DNA of 64,000 nt from Heliopora coerulea (lineage: Eukaryota > Cnidaria > Anthozoa > Scleralcyonacea > Helioporidae): NCBI GenBank assembly GCA_030142905.1, contig JASJOG010000002.1, positions 862,501-926,500 of the forward strand, in the 5' to 3' direction. Shown here piece after piece: positions 59,501 through 64,000 of this stretch. The notes under the pieces were generated by a model. That model was not told the DNA's origin. It saw only the letters and a list, made by a program, of their open reading frames with translations, and did no database searches. Position numbers and translations under genes: made by a program. The stretch's first letter is position 1. Each line of letters begins with the position of its first letter.

Positions 59501-62500
59501 ATTCTATTTTGAAATAAAATAAATAAAAAGAGAAGAAAAACACAAAAAGCACCAAAAACACTTCTTGCTATAGGCTTACCTCGTTTAGCTGTATGCCGGT
59601 ATTACCGCCATACAATTATTGTAATATAAGCAGCTTGGGGTGCGCCAGAGTGAGCGGAAGGGGCGCCTTCAACAGAATTTACCCCAGGCGAATTACTACT
59701 TACATGTAGGTATGACTCTGCCTACATTATCAAAATTTGTGTTAATGACCTCTCAGACAGGAAACCATGCATGGTTGATCGTTTCTGGTAGTAGTTTGTG
59801 CTGACCTACAAGTAAGATTTTCTAGTAAAGGTATGCTGCTGGACTTTAAAATCTTATGTTTTTAGCATACTGACAGCATTTAGGTGGCCTGGTTGAACCT
59901 GAATTAGGTCCGTATACCGTTTTTTTGTAAATAAAATTTCAGGACAAAGAAACGGTTGGGTGCCGGTTAACTGCCGCAGAAAAATCAGAGAAATGAAATG
60001 ATAACTTCGGCAGCAATTAAAATGCCGACGAAGTTTTCGTTTTTTATAAAAAAACGTTTCGACTTCTCGTTTGGACGGGTTCAACCATAGCAGATTTTGT
60101 TATGTAGTTCCAGTACAGAGTAACGAACATGAAAATAAATCTGATGATGCGTTGTCCAAATATCCTTTTAGAAATGTACAAACAAGGAAAAAATAGAGTG
60201 CAGATTCATTTTCGTAAAATCCCACAACTGCTCTAAAGTTTGCCCAGAGTTCGGTGCAATTCGTGCGAATAATTTCAGTTTAAGGTCAGGAGGGATTACG
60301 TCTCATCCTCTTCTTTCGTATTTGCGGAACCAGCCACGATTCACAGTTCATGCATTGACAAAGAAAGCGTAGTCAATGAGAACTGGACATGCAAAATGTA
60401 AAATAGTATTAAAAGATCTTTTTTGTTTTAACCACAGCAATGAAAAGAAAGCTTATTTACGTTTTTGTCATGAGAGAATTATGTCATCACGCGTCAGGGT
60501 ATAATTTCGGATTTCTTTTTCACGTGGCAATGAAAATTGTATCACGTGTTGAGAAGAGCCTCCTTGTATTCGGTGGGTAAACTACTGCTTAACACGAAAG
60601 ATACGATCATGTTTCGGACAATATTTGTTGCAACAGTTTCGGACAACATTAATTGCAGATAACTATGACCAACAGTTGGGTTATTTTGCAAGCTCACTTT
60701 CGTTAGTCCATAATGCAGAACTAGCCGAATTCCTCTCGCCTTTTGTGACGTTATCTCGATGTCAGACTTGCGAGGTTTCGTTGTATTGATTGCGCCCATG
60801 TCCCTTTCAGTGTTTGCGTGATTTCCGTCCTGTAAGATCACGTTACCTGCATTTAGCTTGAATACATGGTCGAAAAATTTACAGAAGAGAATTGCAACCC
60901 TGAAACAGTAGAAGAGGGTCAGAAACGAAAACTGCAACCGTCTCGTAAGCATATGAAGACATCAAAGTTTTTTAGAAAGTGTAAAAAACTCATCGACTGC
61001 TATCATAATGTTATTCGTGCAAATAAACAGAAGTTTTTTGCACAATATACGCATATTGTAAAGGCTGGAAGAAAAAGAAAACCGGAAGCATTTTAAATAC
61101 AGTAGTCTTCAGGAGAACTGCATGTCGATCAAAGTAGCTGATGAAAATTTATAAAATTAGTAAAATACTATCGTTGATGCCGTTACATAAGAGCCATTTT
61201 AACGCAATATAACAAGGGAAAGATAAATGTAATTCAAGAAAACTCTCTATCTTACTTGTGGACAGCCATATTGTTGGTTTTCTGATTCACTAATTGTTAC
61301 TAAGTGTCTGAGTGCATTAATTAAATGACGAATGGCATGCATTTAATGAACTTACTACAAAATCTTTGGAAGATAGAGATTCCATCATTTCTCATCGCCA
61401 GACAGTGTTATCTTTACTATCCAGAGGTAAGTTGGCAGACTAGCGTTTAATGAACTGTCAGGCTCGGAAGCGTCCGCCTTCGGCTACATTTCGATATAAA
61501 ATAAACAAAAGGCGTAAACAAAAGGCATCTGTGGTGAATGCATGCTAACATTGCAAAATCTGGATATTCTTTATGCAATAGACCATATTAAAATTAGTAT
61601 GAATTATAGATTCTGAATCAGTCTAATTAATGCCGTTTCGTGTACAAAAGGTGTACTCAAATATCTTTTTATTCATCGACAAAGCAGTTCTCGCATCAAA
61701 AATAGGTTTAGACTGTTTGTGTCTCCGACTGGTTTTAGGCATTGCAGTTCAGTATTTGCGTGGAAGCTGAAACGATAGTCAACCTGCAACAATTAAACAT
61801 ACAATACGGCTTATTTGACCAATACTATATTCGCAATTCTACTACTCACGGACGCAGAGGTGGAAGTTTGATGAATAGCAAATTTAACTGAGGCATGGCT
61901 ACTGCGAAGCAAAACCAAGGAGGTTTTTGGCTATGTAATATCTAAGGGTTTTGTTTACTACTCAGCGACGTCATCACTAAGATACTGACACACACATATT
62001 AGAACTCCCTAAACTTACATGTACATTAGACGTGAAGTACAAATTTTTACACTATAGGTTCAAACGGATGGTTCTAAATTATTATAAGTTCGTCGGTGCT
62101 GTCTTACGAATGATCGGAAATTTATATCGTCGGCCTTTATCAGTTTTGCCAGCTTATTTTTGTCATTTTAGTTATCGGGGTAGGCTGTTTCTTTAGTGAG
62201 AAATGTTTTTTGAAATACGTAAACAAGTTCTAAGCTTAATCTTACATTAAAATTATTAATCGACATTTTTCTTTTAAGATTATTTGGTGGGTTAATCATA
62301 ACGCCGGCCGCATATATACAGTTGTTTCGATAAATAGTTACTTGCTCACCATATTGAGGCATATTTGTTGAATTTCTCAACTTCTCTCCTTACAACCCAA
62401 CAGTTTCATTAAGAAGCAGGTAAACTTGTCTCTTGAACCGATTCTCACTATTATTTTGTTCCCGTAGGTAGTTTTTCATGTCGTGACCTTTCCAATTGCG

Positions 62501-63183
62501 TTGCTCATTGTCAAAAGTCGGCATATCCAATCGTCAGAGAATTTTTCGCTTCATTGATGAAACTAGAGGAATTTTATAGACTCGTCTAAGGATTTTAGGG
62601 ACGAAAATATGGCAGAAATTGAAATCGAAATTCAAAGTTTTAAAATACTGTTCTGTATGTTTGTCTGTCAGCTTTTCTTTCTTTTATCTTTTCCTTACTT
62701 TTTAAACCAAAAACAAACGTAAGCAGAATCCCATTAGGTTAACGTCTGGTTTGTGGGAATTAAAAATCTTATTATTGCATGTCTCTTAATTAACGCGATG
62801 GAGGGATTAGCTTTTACTTTCTTCTGAATTCTTAATGAGTAACAACTTTAAAGTGATGTGTTATTAGGGCAATATATGTCCATGTGATGAATGAGTTACG
62901 TCTCAATCGCCTTTAGGTACACTAGAACAGGAATAGATCTCAGTTTCAGTTTAGTAGGATCTCTTCTAATTCCTTGGAGTGTGGTATCCTTTAATATAAA
63001 AAGATAACAAGGTCAAGAGACACTTAAAAATCACCGTAATATAACGTAACTGTAAGTTCGCAACACCTGTTAGTTCTCTGTCTTCTGAGATGTTTCTGCT
63101 TATTTTGTAGTGATACGACTGATACAAAGCCAGACACTGCTGAACCTATTGCTCCTGGTCCGGTCTATGTTCCACCTCCCTAA
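53533..63183 (+). CDS. NDUFA7: NADH dehydrogenase [ubiquinone] 1 alpha subcomplex subunit 7
   Basis: Four exons joined in phase give 108 residues (human NDUFA7 is about 113). The start MATATKFIQSLRNFLAG follows the family's MA.ATR.IQ.LRNW..G pattern. The conserved centre is in exon 3: PPCLPDGFAHRLSANYYCSR, DLRRAAAPP and VVYTSQKLIKSG, matching PP.LP.G..H.L..NYY..RD.RR...PP.....SQK. The C terminus PIAPGPVYVPPP is short and proline-rich. The product is an accessory subunit of mitochondrial respiratory complex I. As in the family, no cleaved signal peptide is evident. Intron 2 (5.2 kb) and intron 3 (4.0 kb) hold SINEs and a MITE. The residues VSPEVMEIS in exon 2 are less family-like. Confidence 0.9.
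53652..53719 (+). CDS. NDUFA7: NDUFA7 exon 2
   Basis: After TTTTCTTTTAG; encodes QNLISAQRYAEKVSPEVMEI and ends in phase 2 at GTACTG. Intron 1 is only 68 bases. Confidence 0.8.
55270..55470. repeat. dispersed repeat, two units
   Basis: ACCCATTAAGAAGCAAGCCT and ACCCATTGAGGAGGAAAGGG flank a unit with ACCAGATAATTTTACTTGTC. It is the same old family as 5013-5168. Confidence 0.4.
57290..57470. repeat. dispersed repeat copy
   Basis: Contains GCCAGATGATTTTATTCAGC and ACCCATCAAGGGTCCAAGG, similar in order to 55270-55470. Confidence 0.4.
57724..58068. mobile_element. MITE with 8-bp target duplication
   Basis: Terminal inverted repeats CATAAGCGTACGAGACCG (left) and CATAGGCGTACGAGCCGG (right, read inward). 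Exact 8-bp direct repeat CTCACTCT at 57716-57723 and 58069-58076. Length 345 bp, no coding capacity. The 8-bp target site suggests the hAT superfamily. Confidence 0.8.
58435..58620. mobile_element. two SINE fragments head to head
   Basis: A minus-strand fragment (58525-58435) has a B-box-like GCGTTCGATCCCCGTC. A plus-strand fragment (58530-58620) has AGCGTCTCACCGGTCATCAA, GAGTTGGAGCCTCGTC and the family tail GAGCTTGACGAACGTCC. Confidence 0.5.
58765..58890 (+). mobile_element. tRNA-derived SINE copy
   Basis: A box GGTAGCTCAATGGTTAGAGC (58767-58786), B box GGCTCGATCCTCG (58813-58825), and tail with GACTCAGAAATCG. It is the best A-box match of the family in this window and ends about 80 bases before NDUFA7 exon 3. 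Confidence 0.65.
58969..59103 (+). CDS. NDUFA7: NDUFA7 exon 3
   Basis: Acceptor TTTTTTTAG, donor GG/GTGAGT. Carries the diagnostic ANYYCSRDLRR core. Confidence 0.95.
59104..63110. other. NDUFA7 intron 3
   Basis: Mostly unannotated AT-rich sequence. Two related segments with AGGCTCGGAAGCG (about 59470-59530 and 61460-61520) look like old repeat copies. Overlapping opposite frames at 60952-60542 (136 codons, minus) and 60866-61096 (77 codons, plus, Lys-rich) show no recognised domain. Confidence 0.5.
59890..60087. mobile_element. possible MITE
   Basis: TGGTTGAACCTG at the left is mirrored by CGGGTTCAACCA at the right (12 bp, one mismatch). There is no clear target duplication, so support is weak. 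Confidence 0.3.
63111..63183 (+). CDS. NDUFA7: NDUFA7 exon 4
   Basis: Acceptor TTTTGTAG; the first base completes a Gly codon with GG of exon 3. Encodes DTTDTKPDTAEPIAPGPVY then VPPP and a TAA stop. Confidence 0.85.
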
Positions 63184-63626
63184 ATGTCACTTCGGCAAGT
63201 TGCGGGTCGTTTTTCTGATAACCAACATAAAGTACTTCACAGTGGATTATACGATGTTTGAACCGGTGGTATGCAGCAACCATCTCTGTTTTGTTCTATG
63301 TGTATATTCCCTGCAGCAAAACTAAATGATTTATACATAATATCTAGCTTGCTTCTGTATCCTGCCTTGAAAATGAACTTTGAATATTGAACTAACCATG
63401 TTTTCTTTAATTGCTCGGCAAAGTGTCAATTAAATTGCAAGAACAACTAAATTTGTCTAAAATTGTCAAGGTCTTTGCGGTTTCAGCTCATTATATGAAA
63501 GATTCTTCGTTTACATTTCATCATAATCTCAATGGTGTACAGTATCCAATGGAGGAGTGAAAAGGGCAACCCTCCCTTCTTGGTAAAACTCAAAAGCTAA
63601 ATCATTAATTCAAATGAAATGCATCG

Positions 63627-63632
63627 AATAAA
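63627..63632 (+). terminator. candidate polyadenylation signal of NDUFA7
   Basis: AATAAA 443 bases after the stop. No nearer AATAAA was seen; a variant signal may be used instead. Confidence 0.3.
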
Positions 63633-64000
63633 TTGGCCTAATTTTTTTTTTATCCGGTATCGTAAGACCGTTTTTGGGGTAGGACATGCATGAATAGCAA
63701 GTGACAGGATACTTTTCTGTTCTTGGTCCATGGGTAGAGACCAAGAAATGGAACTAGTTTCTATATGGATCAATTCGCTTGTGCTATAACATCTTAACGC
63801 TTACCGACGATGCACATGCTTCTGTGTTATTGTTTGTTTTTGGAACATTCGTTTGTGTCATTGATAACACATACTGGAACTACAGTAGCATTTCAGTAAA
63901 AGTTATTCCTGGAAGGGAAACCCACCCCTTGCCATAGCAAACATAAATCTTCCTTGACGGACAAAATATAGTCATCTTCCGCAAACTTTGTAGACAGTTT

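Overview
This window is eukaryotic nuclear DNA from an animal, and I infer an anthozoan cnidarian (coral or sea-anemone type). The reasons are small exons with ordinary GT-AG splice sites in long AT-rich introns, and a mix of DIRS, restriction-like-endonuclease LINE, hAT and tRNA-derived SINE families. Nothing prokaryotic is present. The species assignment is inference.

Protein-coding genes. (1) At the left edge, minus strand, lie two exons of a small secreted Asp/Glu-rich protein: a signal-peptide exon at 821-761, an acidic exon at 309-97, and a TATA box at 885-892. A decayed second copy lies about 19-23 kb away inside a colinear segmental duplication (1-2150 versus about 19.25-24.9 kb), with a 3.2-kb DNA transposon in its intron. 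(2) A THAP zinc-finger exon ends at a clean splice donor (28936-28751, minus). (3) A complete eight-exon pancreatic-lipase family gene runs from 30195 to 44773 (plus, 478 residues), with signal peptide, Ser-Asp-His triad, a short lid loop and a C-terminal PLAT region. (4) A complete four-exon NDUFA7 gene, a mitochondrial complex I subunit, runs from 53533 to 63183 (plus, 108 residues).

Mobile and repeated DNA fills most of the rest. A plus-strand LINE remnant (13.3-14.86 kb) meets tail-to-tail a minus-strand LINE with a restriction-like endonuclease (14.86-18.4 kb). A transposon with retroviral-integrase-like transposase (19791-22977) has matched terminal inverted repeats and an internal minisatellite. 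Three elements have exact 8-bp target duplications: a hAT element with a truncated transposase (35285-36099), a hAT MITE (42840-43088) and a MITE (57724-58068). An antisense LINE tail and a foldback lie in lipase introns. A DIRS-like tyrosine-recombinase retrotransposon (46225-50633) retains its inverted terminal repeats and directly abuts a 1-kb inverted-repeat structure sharing its terminal motif. A second large foldback (52300-53475) carries a perfect 15 x 14-bp minisatellite in one arm and only about two units in the other, and it sits directly upstream of NDUFA7. Several tRNA-derived SINE copies and small foldbacks are scattered through the window.

The genes show no functional linkage to one another: secreted acidic protein, THAP protein, digestive-type lipase and respiratory subunit are simply neighbours. 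The most unusual items are the acidic-protein duplication, the short-lid lipase, the asymmetric foldback at the NDUFA7 promoter and the DIRS-linked inverted repeat. I did not find a convincing wholly new biological system.
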